Shown: piece by piece, positions 23,493-32,392 of the stretch
Layout: the number at the start of each line of letters is the position of its first letter
Position numbering within the stretch: the stretch's first letter is position 1
Assembly: GCA_946184675.1 (NCBI GenBank)
Contig: CAMHFW010000003.1
Coordinates: 1 to 42,980, forward strand
Direction: 5' to 3'
Origin: an uncultured Clostridia bacterium
GTDB taxonomy: Bacteria; Bacillota; Clostridia; Lachnospirales; Lachnospiraceae
Length of the DNA: 42,980 nucleotides
The notes under the pieces: model-generated
Database searches by the model: none
The model's input: the letters and a program-made list of their open reading frames with translations, nothing else
Told to the model about the DNA's origin: nothing
Program-made: the position numbers and the translations under genes

Positions 23493-24554
23493 ATGTCAGA
23501 TGTAAAAGGTTTCTTAAAGAAGAAGAACATTGAGATCTCTGCAAAGAGGTACGGTATCGATGCCCTCGGCGCCATGGCACAGGGTCTCTTTGCATCGCTG
23601 CTGATGGGTACGATCCTCAGCACACTGGGCAACCAGCTGGGTATTGAGATCCTGGCAACGATCGGCAGTTATGCATCGCAGGCAACAGGTCCTGCTATGG
23701 CAATCTCGATTGGTTACGCGCTCCAGTGCCCGCCTCTGGTACTGTTCTCACTGGCGGCAGTCGGTGTAGCAGGCAATTCGCTGGGCGGAGCAGGCGGTCC
23801 GTTGGCTGTTCTGGTTGTGACCATCTTCGCGGCAGAGTTCGGTAAACTCGTCTCCAAAGAGACTAAGATTGATATTCTGGTGACCCCCCTGGTGACCATC
23901 TGCGTGGGCGTAGGCCTCAGCCTCTGGTGGGCGCCCGCGATTGGAGCGGCTGCAAGTGCGGTCGGCGGAGCAATCATGTGGGCAACAGAGCTGCAGCCTT
24001 TCCTCATGGGAATCATCGTATCTGTCATTGTTGGTATCGCGCTGACCCTTCCGATCAGCAGCGCTGCCATCTGCGCGGCACTCGGACTGACCGGACTGGC
24101 AGGCGGCGCAGCAGTGGCCGGATGCTGTGCCCAGATGGTTGGATTTGCTATCATGTCCTTCCGTGAGAACCGCTGGGGCGGTCTGGTAGCGCAGGGCATA
24201 GGAACTTCCATGCTGCAGATGGGCAATATCGTACGCAATCCCAGAATCTGGATCCCGCCCATACTTGCTTCAGCTGTAACAGGCCCCATCGCGACCTGCG
24301 TGTTTAAAATGCAGATGAATGGCGCAGCCATTTCTTCTGGTATGGGAACCTGTGGTCTGGTAGGACAGATCGGCGTATATACCGGCTGGCTGGCAGATAT
24401 TGAAGCCGGCACAAAGGCTGCTGTCACAGCAGGCGACTGGATTGGTCTGATCATGATCTGCTTTATCCTTCCCGGCCTTCTGACATGGCTCTTCGGCCTT
24501 TTCTTCCGCAAGATCGGCTGGATCAGAGAGAACGATCTGAAGCTTGATCTGTAG
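23493..24554 (+). CDS. PTS sugar transporter EIIC-like membrane protein
   Basis: Integral membrane protein, 353 aa with about nine helices, resembling the PTS_EIIC_2 family (DUF-type EIIC). Features are a Gly/Ala-rich core such as GNSLGGAGGPLAVLVVTIFAAEFGKLVSKET and a conserved NGAAISSGMGTCGLVGQIGVY near the end. No EIIA or EIIB gene is adjacent, so either it works with a general phosphorelay or it is a non-PTS relative. ATG 23493 has AAGGAGGAA about 9 nt upstream. It follows prsW by 22 nt and shares a bidirectional terminator with the convergent yitT-like gene. Confidence 0.85.
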   Translation: MSDVKGFLKKKNIEISAKRYGIDALGAMAQGLFASLLMGTILSTLGNQLGIEILATIGSYASQATGPAMAISIGYALQCPPLVLFSLAAVGVAGNSLGGAGGPLAVLVVTIFAAEFGKLVSKETKIDILVTPLVTICVGVGLSLWWAPAIGAAASAVGGAIMWATELQPFLMGIIVSVIVGIALTLPISSAAICAALGLTGLAGGAAVAGCCAQMVGFAIMSFRENRWGGLVAQGIGTSMLQMGNIVRNPRIWIPPILASAVTGPIATCVFKMQMNGAAISSGMGTCGLVGQIGVYTGWLADIEAGTKAAVTAGDWIGLIMICFILPGLLTWLFGLFFRKIGWIRENDLKLDL

Positions 24555-24574
24555 CAGATAATTAGGAACAATAA

Positions 24575-24630
24575 AAAACAGGGACAGCTGTACTAAGTAA
24601 TTAGTCAACTGTCCCTGTTTTATTTTTGCC
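24575..24630. terminator. Bidirectional terminator between EIIC and YitT genes
   Basis: AAAACAGGGACAG pairs with CTGTCCCTGTTTT (13 bp). A-rich left and T-rich right flanks serve both convergent genes. Confidence 0.88.
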
Positions 24631-24644
24631 TGATCCGGGTGAAT

Positions 24645-25526
24645 CTAAAACTCTTCTTTGGAATACTGTAAAAAGCCCTCTCCGCGGATCTCCGCAGCGT
24701 CTGTCAGGATCATAAAAGCATCCGGGTCCTGCTCATAGACCAGCTCTTTGAGGAGAACTGCCTGCTTTCTGGAAACAGCGCAAAACAGAACCGGGCGGTC
24801 GGTGCCAGTATACATGCCGGTACCGGGAAGCATGGTAATCCCGCGCTCCAGATCATACATGATGGAATGCGCGATCTCCTCATGCTTATCGGAAATAATA
24901 TAAGCCAGATAGGCGTTGCGGAAGGAACCGATCAGAGAATCCGCAATTTTGCTGGCCAGGACCACAGAGACAACAGCATACATGGAAATATGAAATCCCA
25001 CAATCCAGATGGAGAGCAGGATGATCAGACCATCCAGAACCGGCAGAATCTTGGCAGCCGACAGGTGGGGCAGGGCATGCTGGATGAGAGCGGCCAGGGT
25101 GTCCGTGCCGCCGGTTGTAGCCTTGCCAAAAAAGACCATCCCGATTCCGACTCCCATCAGGCTGCCGCCCATGACAGCGGTCAGGAAGGGATCGATCTCC
25201 GGTATGCTGAATTCGGGAATGATATAGAGCCAGGCAGAGAAGAGCAGGGAAGCCATGAAGGTGCGTTTGATAAAGTACCAGCCGCGGATCTTGATGGACA
25301 AGAGGATCAGAGGAACATTCAGGATTACATTGCCGGCCCACAGAGGAAGACCGCCGGGGATAAAGGGCTCTGTGATCTTCTGGATCAGCATGGCAAGACC
25401 GGTAAAACCGCCGGGAACCATGCTGGCGGGTGAGAAGAGAAGATTGGCAGAAGCCGCCATCAGGGCGGTCCCGAAAATGATCCAGAGATAATCGGAGCGA
25501 TTGATGCGTGCATATAGTTTTTTCAT
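24645..25526 (-). CDS. YitT family membrane protein (DUF161 + DUF2179)
   Basis: Membrane protein of the YitT family, function not established. The N-terminal DUF161 part (about 210 residues, five to six helices) contains SANLLFSPASMVPGGFTGLAML and FFGKATTGGTDTLAAL, both typical. The C-terminal cytosolic DUF2179 domain (about 210-290) has RPVLFCAVSRKQAVLLKELV and EIRGEGF. Length 293 aa. An AAAGGAA site lies before the ATG. A perfect 16-bp hairpin separates it from the upstream PBP gene on the same strand. Confidence 0.92.
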   Translation of the reverse strand: MKKLYARINRSDYLWIIFGTALMAASANLLFSPASMVPGGFTGLAMLIQKITEPFIPGGLPLWAGNVILNVPLILLSIKIRGWYFIKRTFMASLLFSAWLYIIPEFSIPEIDPFLTAVMGGSLMGVGIGMVFFGKATTGGTDTLAALIQHALPHLSAAKILPVLDGLIILLSIWIVGFHISMYAVVSVVLASKIADSLIGSFRNAYLAYIISDKHEEIAHSIMYDLERGITMLPGTGMYTGTDRPVLFCAVSRKQAVLLKELVYEQDPDAFMILTDAAEIRGEGFLQYSKEEF

Positions 25527-25559
25527 ATAGGATTCCTTTCTGTATCAGATATAGTAACT

Positions 25560-25609
25560 GCGTGCGAAATGCCATCATTCCTTTTCGGGAATGATGGCAT
25601 TTCATGCGC
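25560..25609. repeat. Perfect 16-bp hairpin between PBP and yitT-like genes
   Basis: GAAATGCCATCATTCC (25566-25581) pairs exactly with 25588-25603, and the stem extends imperfectly to 25560-25609. There is no T-tract in either direction, so it is a weak or non-canonical terminator, or an mRNA-stabilising or regulatory stem for the two minus-strand genes. Confidence 0.8.
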
Positions 25610-25672
25610 TTTGAGCTGTCAGGATCCTGTAGTCAGCTTCTGATCAGGCAGCTGTTTTGCTTTGTACCTTGA

Positions 25673-27967
25673 TCAGCCGGCCACATCGGCAGTGCCGGGG
25701 TCAGCAGGTGCGCTAGGCTCGGTAGGAGTGACCGGAGCTTCCGTAGCCGGAGCTTCCGTAGCCGGAGCTTCGGTTGCAGGGGCTTCGGTAGCCGGAGCTT
25801 CTGTAGCCGGAGCGCTTGTTTCAGGCGCTTTGGTCTCCGGAGCCTTGGTCTCAGGCGCTTTGGTCTCCTTTTTTGTTTCCGTTTCGGTTTCGGTTTCGGA
25901 TTCGGTTTCGGTTTCTTTTTCTTTCTTTTTGGTACCGGAAATATAAGTATTGTTTTCTTTGTTCTTGTATTCCGGGAAGTCTGCAGGAACCAGACCCTCG
26001 TGGAGTGAATTCATAAAGGACTGCCAGATAAAGCCGGGATAAGTAGCGCCCATCAGGTCTTCGGTAGCCTCAGGGGTATCATTGCCGACCCAGATGGCGG
26101 TTGTGTAATATCTGGTATAGCCTACAAACCATCCATCTCGTCCTTCGTCAGTGGTACCGGTCTTTCCGGCAGCGGGCATGCCGCCGTCAAGAGCCAGACC
26201 GTAGGCGGTTCCCATGGGATCTTCGATGACGCCTTTCATGATATCGGTCATCATACGGGCGCTTTCCTGTTTATAGATCTGTGTCTCTTCCGGCTTTTCG
26301 CCGTAGATGATATTGCCGGAATAGTCTGTGATTTGTAAAATGCAGGTGGCGCCGCGATAGACGCCGTCATTTTCCAGAGCAGCATAGGCACTGGCCATTT
26401 CCAGAGGGGAGACGCCGTGGGTCATGCCGCCGATGGATACGGCCGGGGCAACGTCATCGTCCACAATCTTGGAAAAATGCATGTTTTTGAGGAAAGAGAG
26501 ACAGTACTCCGGCCCCAGATCCTGGAACATCTGCCAGGCCACTGTATTCAGAGAGAGATAGACAGCCGAACGGATGGTGACACGGCCGAAAAACATCTTT
26601 TCCGCGTTCTGCGGTCCGTTCTTGATCTCTTTATCTTCCACGATGGAGGAGGGGGTAAAATCTTTGTCAAAGGCGGGCGTATAATCGATCAGCGGTTTGA
26701 TCGAGCTGCCCGGCTGGCGGAAACTCTGGAAAGCACGGTTGAGAGTGTAGCCGGAAAGAGCCGGATTGCTGCGGCCGCCGACGATAGCGGTTACATAACC
26801 AGTCTTGTTATCAATACAAACGCCGGCACTCTGCATCTCATAGTCACCGGTTGAGTCGGTTATGTCCGTGAAATCCTCCAGACCGTCATCAATCGATTGC
26901 TGCAGCAATCTCTGCATGCTCATGTCGATGGAGGTATAAAGATTGTATTTGCCGGAATAAAGCTCAGCCATGCACTGGGCATAGAGGTCGTTGTATTTCT
27001 CTTCATAGGCTGCGCGTTCGCTGTCAGAAGGGAAATCATACTGGAACTGGAAACCGGTGGTTTCCATCAGGGCCTCTGCCGCGCAGTGATAGGCGAAGGT
27101 GTCGACATAATTGTGGATGACGGCAGGTTTATTCCCGGACAGATCCAGAGCGATTTTCTCATGAATGGCCTGTTCATACTCAGGCCGGGAAATATAGCCC
27201 TCATTGAACATGTTTTCCAGCATCAGATCCCGGCGTTCATAGGTGTTGTCAATATTCTCTATCGGGTCGTAGTAGGAAGGACTGTTGGGGATCGCGCACA
27301 GGAAGGCAATCTGGGACAGGCTCAGATCCTTAAGATCACAGTTGAAGTAGCCGGTGCAGGCAGCCTTGACCCCGTAGTAGCCGTTGGCAAAATAGATGTT
27401 ATTGAGGTAGAATTCCATGATGTCGTCTTTGGTGTAGCGCTGCTCCAGATCCATGGCAATGAAGATTTCCTGGACCTTGCGCTCCCAGGTCTGGGCACCG
27501 GTCAGAAAGACATTTTTTGCCAGCTGCTGGGTGATGGTGCTGCCGCCCTGGGTGATGGTGCCGCTGTTTTTGATATAGGCCTGCAGAGCACGCATCATGG
27601 CCTTGGGATCGAAACCGTTATGTTCGTAGAACTTGCGGTCCTCCGTGCTGATCATTGCCTTGGAAAAGGCATCGGGAATGTCAGAGTAGGTAACGTATTC
27701 CCCGTTTTTCTCTGCAGTCATTTCGGTAATGACCCTGCCGTCCGACCCGTAGATGGAGCCGGCCTTATCTGGGACAAAGGTCGTCCGGTCTGAGGCTGCG
27801 ACAAGTTCATCCGCCTCTTCCTTAAGAGCCACGACCTGATCGGGAATGCCGGAGTACATCACATATCCGACGCCGCCGATCACGGCAACGACCAGGACCA
27901 GAAGAATCAGCAGAAAGAAATTACGTATGTAATGGTGTTTTTTATGTTTTCTACGCTTTTTAGCCAT
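25673..27967 (-). CDS. Class A penicillin-binding protein (PBP1A type)
   Basis: Bifunctional peptidoglycan synthase, 764 aa. A basic cytoplasmic start (MAKKRRKHKK) and one membrane helix (about 17-40) precede the GT51 glycosyltransferase with catalytic Glu in TEDRKFYEHNGFD (E109) and ITQGGSTITQQLAKN. The transpeptidase carries SSIK (nucleophile serine in PGSSIKP), SLN and KTGTTDEGRDGWFVGYT. The C-terminus is a low-complexity tail of KETETESE-type and ATEAP repeats, likely crossing the wall. ATG 27967 (AGGAGGAG upstream) is preferred to the track start 28042. Function is clear from the family. Confidence 0.95.
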   Translation of the reverse strand: MAKKRRKHKKHHYIRNFFLLILLVLVVAVIGGVGYVMYSGIPDQVVALKEEADELVAASDRTTFVPDKAGSIYGSDGRVITEMTAEKNGEYVTYSDIPDAFSKAMISTEDRKFYEHNGFDPKAMMRALQAYIKNSGTITQGGSTITQQLAKNVFLTGAQTWERKVQEIFIAMDLEQRYTKDDIMEFYLNNIYFANGYYGVKAACTGYFNCDLKDLSLSQIAFLCAIPNSPSYYDPIENIDNTYERRDLMLENMFNEGYISRPEYEQAIHEKIALDLSGNKPAVIHNYVDTFAYHCAAEALMETTGFQFQYDFPSDSERAAYEEKYNDLYAQCMAELYSGKYNLYTSIDMSMQRLLQQSIDDGLEDFTDITDSTGDYEMQSAGVCIDNKTGYVTAIVGGRSNPALSGYTLNRAFQSFRQPGSSIKPLIDYTPAFDKDFTPSSIVEDKEIKNGPQNAEKMFFGRVTIRSAVYLSLNTVAWQMFQDLGPEYCLSFLKNMHFSKIVDDDVAPAVSIGGMTHGVSPLEMASAYAALENDGVYRGATCILQITDYSGNIIYGEKPEETQIYKQESARMMTDIMKGVIEDPMGTAYGLALDGGMPAAGKTGTTDEGRDGWFVGYTRYYTTAIWVGNDTPEATEDLMGATYPGFIWQSFMNSLHEGLVPADFPEYKNKENNTYISGTKKKEKETETESETETETETKKETKAPETKAPETKAPETSAPATEAPATEAPATEAPATEAPATEAPVTPTEPSAPADPGTADVAG
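25736..25920 (-). repeat. In-frame tandem repeats encoding the PBP tail
   Basis: About five 15-nt units (GGAGCTTCCGTAGCC-like on the plus strand) encode ATEAP, followed by 24-nt KAPET-type units and a GGTTTC hexamer run encoding ET pairs. All units are multiples of 3 nt, so copy-number changes would keep the reading frame. Confidence 0.85.
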
Positions 27968-28127
27968 GAAGATCTCTCCTCCTTTAATAAAACGGGCAGT
28001 GAAAGCCCGGATAAAATCAGATAACCGGGATCTGTAAGACACAAATCTATCCTAGTATAGCAGATAATATAAGAAAAGTCCAAAAAAGCTTAAATAGAAG
28101 GATAGTCTGCCGGCAGTGACAAAACTA

Positions 28128-28156
28128 TTGTATTTTAGAGGTGTGGGTGGTATAAT
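28128..28156 (+). promoter_or_regulatory. Strong promoter of the rubredoxin gene
   Basis: TTGTAT (28128-28133), 17 bp, TATAAT (28151-28156) with an extended -10 TGG just before it. A 5' UTR of about 80 nt follows. Confidence 0.7.
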
Positions 28157-28243
28157 ATCGACATGACACAGGACCCTGCAGCGGACCTGTTTCATACAGT
28201 GTATGAAGTCATTGTTTTGAAACAAACAAAGGAGGAAAAGACC

Positions 28244-28399
28244 ATGAAGTATGTTTGTTCCATGTGCGGTTATATCTATGATCCTGCAGTAGGAGATGCT
28301 GATGGCGGCATCGCAGCAGGCACCGAGTTCGCAGATCTTCCTGATAGCTGGGAGTGCCCTCTCTGCGGAGCAGCAAAGAGCGAGTTTGAGCCCGAATAA
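28244..28399 (+). CDS. Rubredoxin
   Basis: One-iron electron carrier, 51 aa. Both cysteine knuckles are intact: CSMCG (C5, C8) and CPLCG (C38, C41), around the typical YIYDPAVGD core. It serves oxidoreductases such as superoxide or peroxide reductase in anaerobes; no partner is adjacent. ATG 28244 has AAAGGAGG about 8 nt upstream; the track start (28163) would add an unlikely leader. Single-gene unit with its own promoter and terminator. Confidence 0.97.
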   Translation: MKYVCSMCGYIYDPAVGDADGGIAAGTEFADLPDSWECPLCGAAKSEFEPE

Positions 28400-28422
28400 G
28401 AGATTCTGAATTGACAAGCGAC

Positions 28423-28453
28423 AACCCGCGGCGTAATAAGCCGCGGGTTTTTC
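28423..28453 (+). terminator. Rho-independent terminator after rubredoxin
   Basis: AACCCGCGGC and GCCGCGGGTT form a 10-bp stem with a 7-nt loop, followed by a T-run. Confidence 0.9.
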
Positions 28454-28527
28454 CGTAGATAGTTTGCTCTATGCGCGCCAACTGTGATACAATGGTAAAA
28501 ATCTGGAATCAGGAGGTTTACGGACCT

Positions 28528-29097
28528 ATGAAAAACATGAAGCGTATCATCGTCTGGCTTCTTGCCATGGCACTTGCTGCATTGCTTCTGGCCGGCTGCG
28601 GCAAAGAGCCGTCCGCGCAGACATCAGCTCCTGCACAGACAGAGACGTCTGCGCAGACAGAGAGTCAGGCGCAGACGGATAGTGAGACTGCGGCGGTTAC
28701 GGAAACGGCACAGACCATGGCCGGGCCCGAATCAGAAAGCGCCGGTCTGTCTGTAGAAGAGGACGGGACATATACCTCCAAGGAGGAAGTAGCCCTTTAC
28801 ATCCATACCTACGGGAAGCTGCCGTCTAATTTCGTGACCAAGAAAGACGCGCAGGCTGCCGGCTGGGATAGCCAGAAGGGCAATCTGCAGGATGTCATTC
28901 CCGGCGCCAGCATCGGAGGAGACCGCTTTGGAAATTATGAGGGCCTTCTCCCGGAGAAGAAGGGACGCAAATACTACGAGTGTGACATTGATTATGAAGG
29001 AGGCCGCCGGGGAGCCAAACGTATTGTTTTCTCCAGCGATGGACTGATCTTTTATACCGAGGACCATTACGAGAGTTTTGAGACCCTTTATGAATAA
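28528..29097 (+). CDS. Lipid-anchored barnase-like ribonuclease
   Basis: Secreted guanyl-specific ribonuclease (barnase/binase family), 189 aa. The signal peptide has lipobox LAGC (C24). A Gln/Thr/Ser/Glu-rich linker (about residues 25-75) precedes the RNase domain (about 80-189). SIGGDRFGNYEGLLP matches barnase SIGGDxFxNxEGxLP. The catalytic residues E151, R165 and H180 correspond to barnase E73, R87 and H102 with identical spacing (14 and 15), and H180 lies in DHY. AGGAGG precedes the ATG. A barstar-like gene begins 11 nt downstream. The linker suggests display on the cell surface; export is inferred. Confidence 0.93.
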   Translation: MKNMKRIIVWLLAMALAALLLAGCGKEPSAQTSAPAQTETSAQTESQAQTDSETAAVTETAQTMAGPESESAGLSVEEDGTYTSKEEVALYIHTYGKLPSNFVTKKDAQAAGWDSQKGNLQDVIPGASIGGDRFGNYEGLLPEKKGRKYYECDIDYEGGRRGAKRIVFSSDGLIFYTEDHYESFETLYE

Positions 29098-29108
29098 GGA
29101 GGAGCAGG

Positions 29109-29474
29109 ATGAAGATCATACTAGACGTGCTGCGGCTGCAGGAACCGGAGCCGGCTCACGCATATCTGAAAGAGAGCCTGGGACTTCCGGACTATTACGG
29201 ACACAATCTTGACGCGCTGCATGACTGCCTGACAGAGATCAGCCAGGAAATGGAGATCTGTCTGCAGACCTGCAAAGACGCAGGGGAAGAGAGCGGTTTT
29301 TTCGACCGCCTGCTCCGGGTGTTTGAAGATGCAGCGGAGGAGAATCCTCTCCTCAGAATCACGGAAGAGACTGCGGCGGAGAGCGATTTCCCCTATGAGG
29401 AAGCCTACGAAGACAATGCAGAGGATGACAGTGTGACAGTCTCTGCAGAAGATGAGTCTGGTCCGCAGGAATAG
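29109..29474 (+). CDS. Barstar-like ribonuclease inhibitor
   Basis: Intracellular immunity protein that blocks the barnase active site. The first 90 residues fit barstar, with Y29-Y30-G31-H32-N33-L34-D35-A36-L37-H38-D39-C40 at exactly barstar numbering. D35 and D39, which contact the RNase, are conserved, while E32 and W38 are both His. A C-terminal acidic tail (about residues 95-121, rich in Glu and Asp) extends the usual 90 aa. No signal peptide, consistent with cytosolic protection. Co-transcribed with the RNase gene (11-nt gap, GGAGG before the ATG), as in known barnase-barstar pairs. Confidence 0.92.
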   Translation: MKIILDVLRLQEPEPAHAYLKESLGLPDYYGHNLDALHDCLTEISQEMEICLQTCKDAGEESGFFDRLLRVFEDAAEENPLLRITEETAAESDFPYEEAYEDNAEDDSVTVSAEDESGPQE

Positions 29475-29486
29475 GAGGAAAACATT

Positions 29487-30884
29487 TTGCTGTTTCATAC
29501 AGGAAGAAAAAATGCCAGAAAGGGTCTGAATATCGTGATCGTCGGCTGCGGCAAGATCGGTTCGATCCTGACGGAGAAACTCTACAAAGAAGGCCATGAT
29601 GTCACGGTTGTGGATACCAAGAGCGAACGGCTCCAGTCCATGGCGGAGCAATATGATATCATGGAAGTAGAGGGAAACGGGGCCAGTTTCCAGGTGCAGA
29701 AGGAAGCCGGCGTGGAAAATGCAGACCTCTTTATTGCCGTGACGGATAAGGACGAACTCAACCTGCTCTGCTGTACGGTTGCCCATTTTAATGGAAAGTG
29801 CGCGGCCATTGCCAGGGTGCGTACGCCGGAATACAGTGAAGAAGTAGGCTTTTTAAAGTCAAAGCTGGACTTGGCTATGGTGATCAATCCCGAGCAGCAG
29901 ACTGCGCACGAGATTGCCCGGATCCTGTCCCTGCCCGAAGCGCTGGGAGTCAACTCCTTTGCGCGGGGATCGGTAGAGATGGTCCGGTTCAAAATCCCGG
30001 AGGGCAGCATCCTGGACGGGAAGACCCTGATCCAGCTGGGATCTTATTCAGATAACGATGTGCTGATCTGCGCTGTAGAGCGGGACCAGGAAATCTTTAT
30101 TCCCGGGGGCAGATTTGTCCTGCGCAGCGGGGATGTCGTTTCCTTTATCGCTACTATGCCGGATGCCAGACGATTTTTCGGATGGATCGGCATCCGTACC
30201 TTTGCGGTCAGAAAGGCCATGATCGTTGGCGGAGGGAAGACCAGTTACTATCTGTCCAGACTCCTGATCGAGAATGGGATCGGCGTTAAGATCATAGAAA
30301 AGGAAATCAGCCGCTGCGATGAGCTGGGAGAGCTCCTGCCGCAGGCAGAGATCATCTGCGGGGACGGAACCAATGCTGAAGTGCTGGCAGAGGAAGAGAT
30401 CGGACAGGCGGATGCCTTTATCCCTCTTACCGGACTGGATGAGGAAAACATTATGCTGACCCTTTACGCGGCAGATGTCTCGGATGCCAAGGTCATCACC
30501 AAGATCCAGCGCAGGACCTTTCATAATGTAATCAGCCGTCTGCAGCTGGGCAGCATTATCTATCCCAGAGAGATTACCGCGGAGGCAATCGTGGCTTTTG
30601 TCCGGGGCATGACAGCTTCCCGCGACAATGATAATATCGAGACCCTCTACCACATGTTTGATAATCGCGTGGAGGCAGTAGAGTTTAGTGTGCGTGCCGA
30701 GTCCAAAGCAACCGGTGTTATGCTCAAGGACCTGGAGCTGCGTGACAATACCCTGGTGGCCTGCATCATCCGGGAAGGACAGAGCAGGATCCCCAGAGGC
30801 CAGGACGTAATCCGGACGGGGGACAATGTGGTCGTTGTCACTACCCATATGGGCCTGCATGTCCTGGACGACATATTAAAGTAG
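29487..30884 (+). CDS. trkA: Trk system potassium uptake protein TrkA
   Basis: Cytoplasmic gating subunit of the Trk K+ transporter, 465 aa with two RCK (regulator of K+ conductance) units. The first NAD-binding loop is VIVGCGKIG (about residues 17-25), and the second (MIVGGGKTSYYLS) is near 246. The C-terminal RCK_C subdomains close each half. The start codon appears to be TTG 29487, with TAGGAGG at 29473-29478 (8-nt spacing). The next gene, trkH, begins 10 nt after the stop. It follows the barstar gene by 12 nt, so read-through from that operon is possible. Confidence 0.93.
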   Translation: MLFHTGRKNARKGLNIVIVGCGKIGSILTEKLYKEGHDVTVVDTKSERLQSMAEQYDIMEVEGNGASFQVQKEAGVENADLFIAVTDKDELNLLCCTVAHFNGKCAAIARVRTPEYSEEVGFLKSKLDLAMVINPEQQTAHEIARILSLPEALGVNSFARGSVEMVRFKIPEGSILDGKTLIQLGSYSDNDVLICAVERDQEIFIPGGRFVLRSGDVVSFIATMPDARRFFGWIGIRTFAVRKAMIVGGGKTSYYLSRLLIENGIGVKIIEKEISRCDELGELLPQAEIICGDGTNAEVLAEEEIGQADAFIPLTGLDEENIMLTLYAADVSDAKVITKIQRRTFHNVISRLQLGSIIYPREITAEAIVAFVRGMTASRDNDNIETLYHMFDNRVEAVEFSVRAESKATGVMLKDLELRDNTLVACIIREGQSRIPRGQDVIRTGDNVVVVTTHMGLHVLDDILK

Positions 30885-30894
30885 GAGACAGCGT

Positions 30895-32376
30895 ATGAAT
30901 ATTGCGATTGTTCTCTATACGCTGGGCTCTGTGCTGGAGATCACGGGAGGGCTTCTGCTCCTGCCGGCTCTGATCGCGCTGATCTACGGGGAAAGCACCC
31001 TGCTGGTTTTTGTGCTGACGGCGGCGGGATCTTTTGCGGCCGGATGGCTGTTGCACCGCAGGCGGCCCAACAATATGACCTTTTATGTAAAAGAAGGCTT
31101 TGTGACCACAGCACTTTCCTGGCTGATGATCAGTCTGGTCGGCTGCCTGCCCTTTTACTTTTCCGGTGCAATCCCGTCCTTTACCAATGCCCTTTTTGAG
31201 ACGATTTCCGGATTTACGACGACGGGAGCCAGCATTTTAAACGAGGTAGAAGCCCTGCCGGTTAGCTGCCTTTTCTGGAGGAGTTTCAGCCACTGGATCG
31301 GCGGCATGGGTGTACTGGTCTTCCTGCTGGCGATCATTCCGATTTCCGGCGGTTCCCAGATGAATCTGATGAAGGCGGAGAGCCCGGGCCCCAGCGTGGG
31401 CAAGTTCGTGCCAAAAGTCATGGCAACAGCCCGGATCCTCTATCTCATCTATTTCGGGATGACCCTGACAGAGCTGTGCTTTCTGATCCTGGGAGGAATG
31501 CCCTTTCTGGAGGCCCTGATGATCACCTTCGGAACGGCGGGTACGGGCGGATTTGGTGTCCGCAGCAGCAGTATCGGGGGATACAGCCCTTATATTCAGT
31601 GGGTTGTTGCGGTCTTCATGCTGCTCTTTGGCGTGAATTTTAACTTTTATTATTTTATCCTGCTCAAGAGGGCGCGCGCGGCCTTCAAGATGGAGGAGGT
31701 GCGGGCTTACCTGGTCATGGTGGCGGCGGCCTGTCTGATGATTTTCCTCAATCTCCACCATCAGATGCAGGGAATGGAAGGGATCCTGCGGCACAGCTTC
31801 TTCCAGGTGGCATCTCTGGTTACATCAACCGGATATGCGACTGTGGATTTTGACCAGTGGCCGGGCTTTTCCAAAATGGTCCTGATCCTGCTGATGTTTG
31901 TGGGAGCCTGCGCCGGCAGTACCGGCGGCGGCCTCAAGGTGCAGAGAATCCTCCTGCTCTTCAAGAGCTACCTGCGGCAGATGCAGATGTTTCTGCATCC
32001 GCGGGCAGTCCGCAGGATCAAATATGACGGAAAGTCTGTTTCAGATGAGATGGCTGCATCCGTGCAGACCTATCTGACGGCTTTTCTGCTCTTTTTCGGC
32101 GTATCACTGGTTCTGGTTTCGCTGGAAGGGAAGGATCCGGTAACCAATTTTACCGCCGTTCTGACGACAATCAACAATATGGGCCCCGGCCTGAATCTGG
32201 TCGGCCCTGCAAAGAATTTTGACTGCATGTCTACGCTGTCGAAATATGTCCTCATGTTCGACATGCTGGCGGGCAGACTTGAGCTGTACCCGCTTCTGCT
32301 CCTGTTCCATCCTGCACTCTGGAAGGAAACGGCGCAGAAACAGGCCAGACTCCGCAGAAAGAATAATGACAGATAA
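30895..32376 (+). CDS. trkH: Trk system potassium uptake protein TrkH
   Basis: Ion-conducting K+ transporter subunit, 493 aa with about ten or more transmembrane helices and four P-loops. Filter glycine segments are visible: ISGFTTTGAS, TAGTGGFGV, VTSTGYAT and NNMGPGLN. The FLLAIIPISGGSQMNL stretch and the positively charged cytoplasmic loops are typical. Together with TrkA it forms a complete K+ uptake system. ATG 30895 lies 10 nt after trkA, with GGAGA in the gap. It is followed by galE after 16 nt. Confidence 0.95.
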   Translation: MNIAIVLYTLGSVLEITGGLLLLPALIALIYGESTLLVFVLTAAGSFAAGWLLHRRRPNNMTFYVKEGFVTTALSWLMISLVGCLPFYFSGAIPSFTNALFETISGFTTTGASILNEVEALPVSCLFWRSFSHWIGGMGVLVFLLAIIPISGGSQMNLMKAESPGPSVGKFVPKVMATARILYLIYFGMTLTELCFLILGGMPFLEALMITFGTAGTGGFGVRSSSIGGYSPYIQWVVAVFMLLFGVNFNFYYFILLKRARAAFKMEEVRAYLVMVAAACLMIFLNLHHQMQGMEGILRHSFFQVASLVTSTGYATVDFDQWPGFSKMVLILLMFVGACAGSTGGGLKVQRILLLFKSYLRQMQMFLHPRAVRRIKYDGKSVSDEMAASVQTYLTAFLLFFGVSLVLVSLEGKDPVTNFTAVLTTINNMGPGLNLVGPAKNFDCMSTLSKYVLMFDMLAGRLELYPLLLLFHPALWKETAQKQARLRRKNNDR

Positions 32377-32392
32377 AAGGAGAAAAGAGACA

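Noticed and set aside
26417-27793. Plus-strand ORFs of 145 and 298 aa inside the PBP gene
   Set aside because: Shadows of the minus-strand PBP, whose catalytic motifs are all present.
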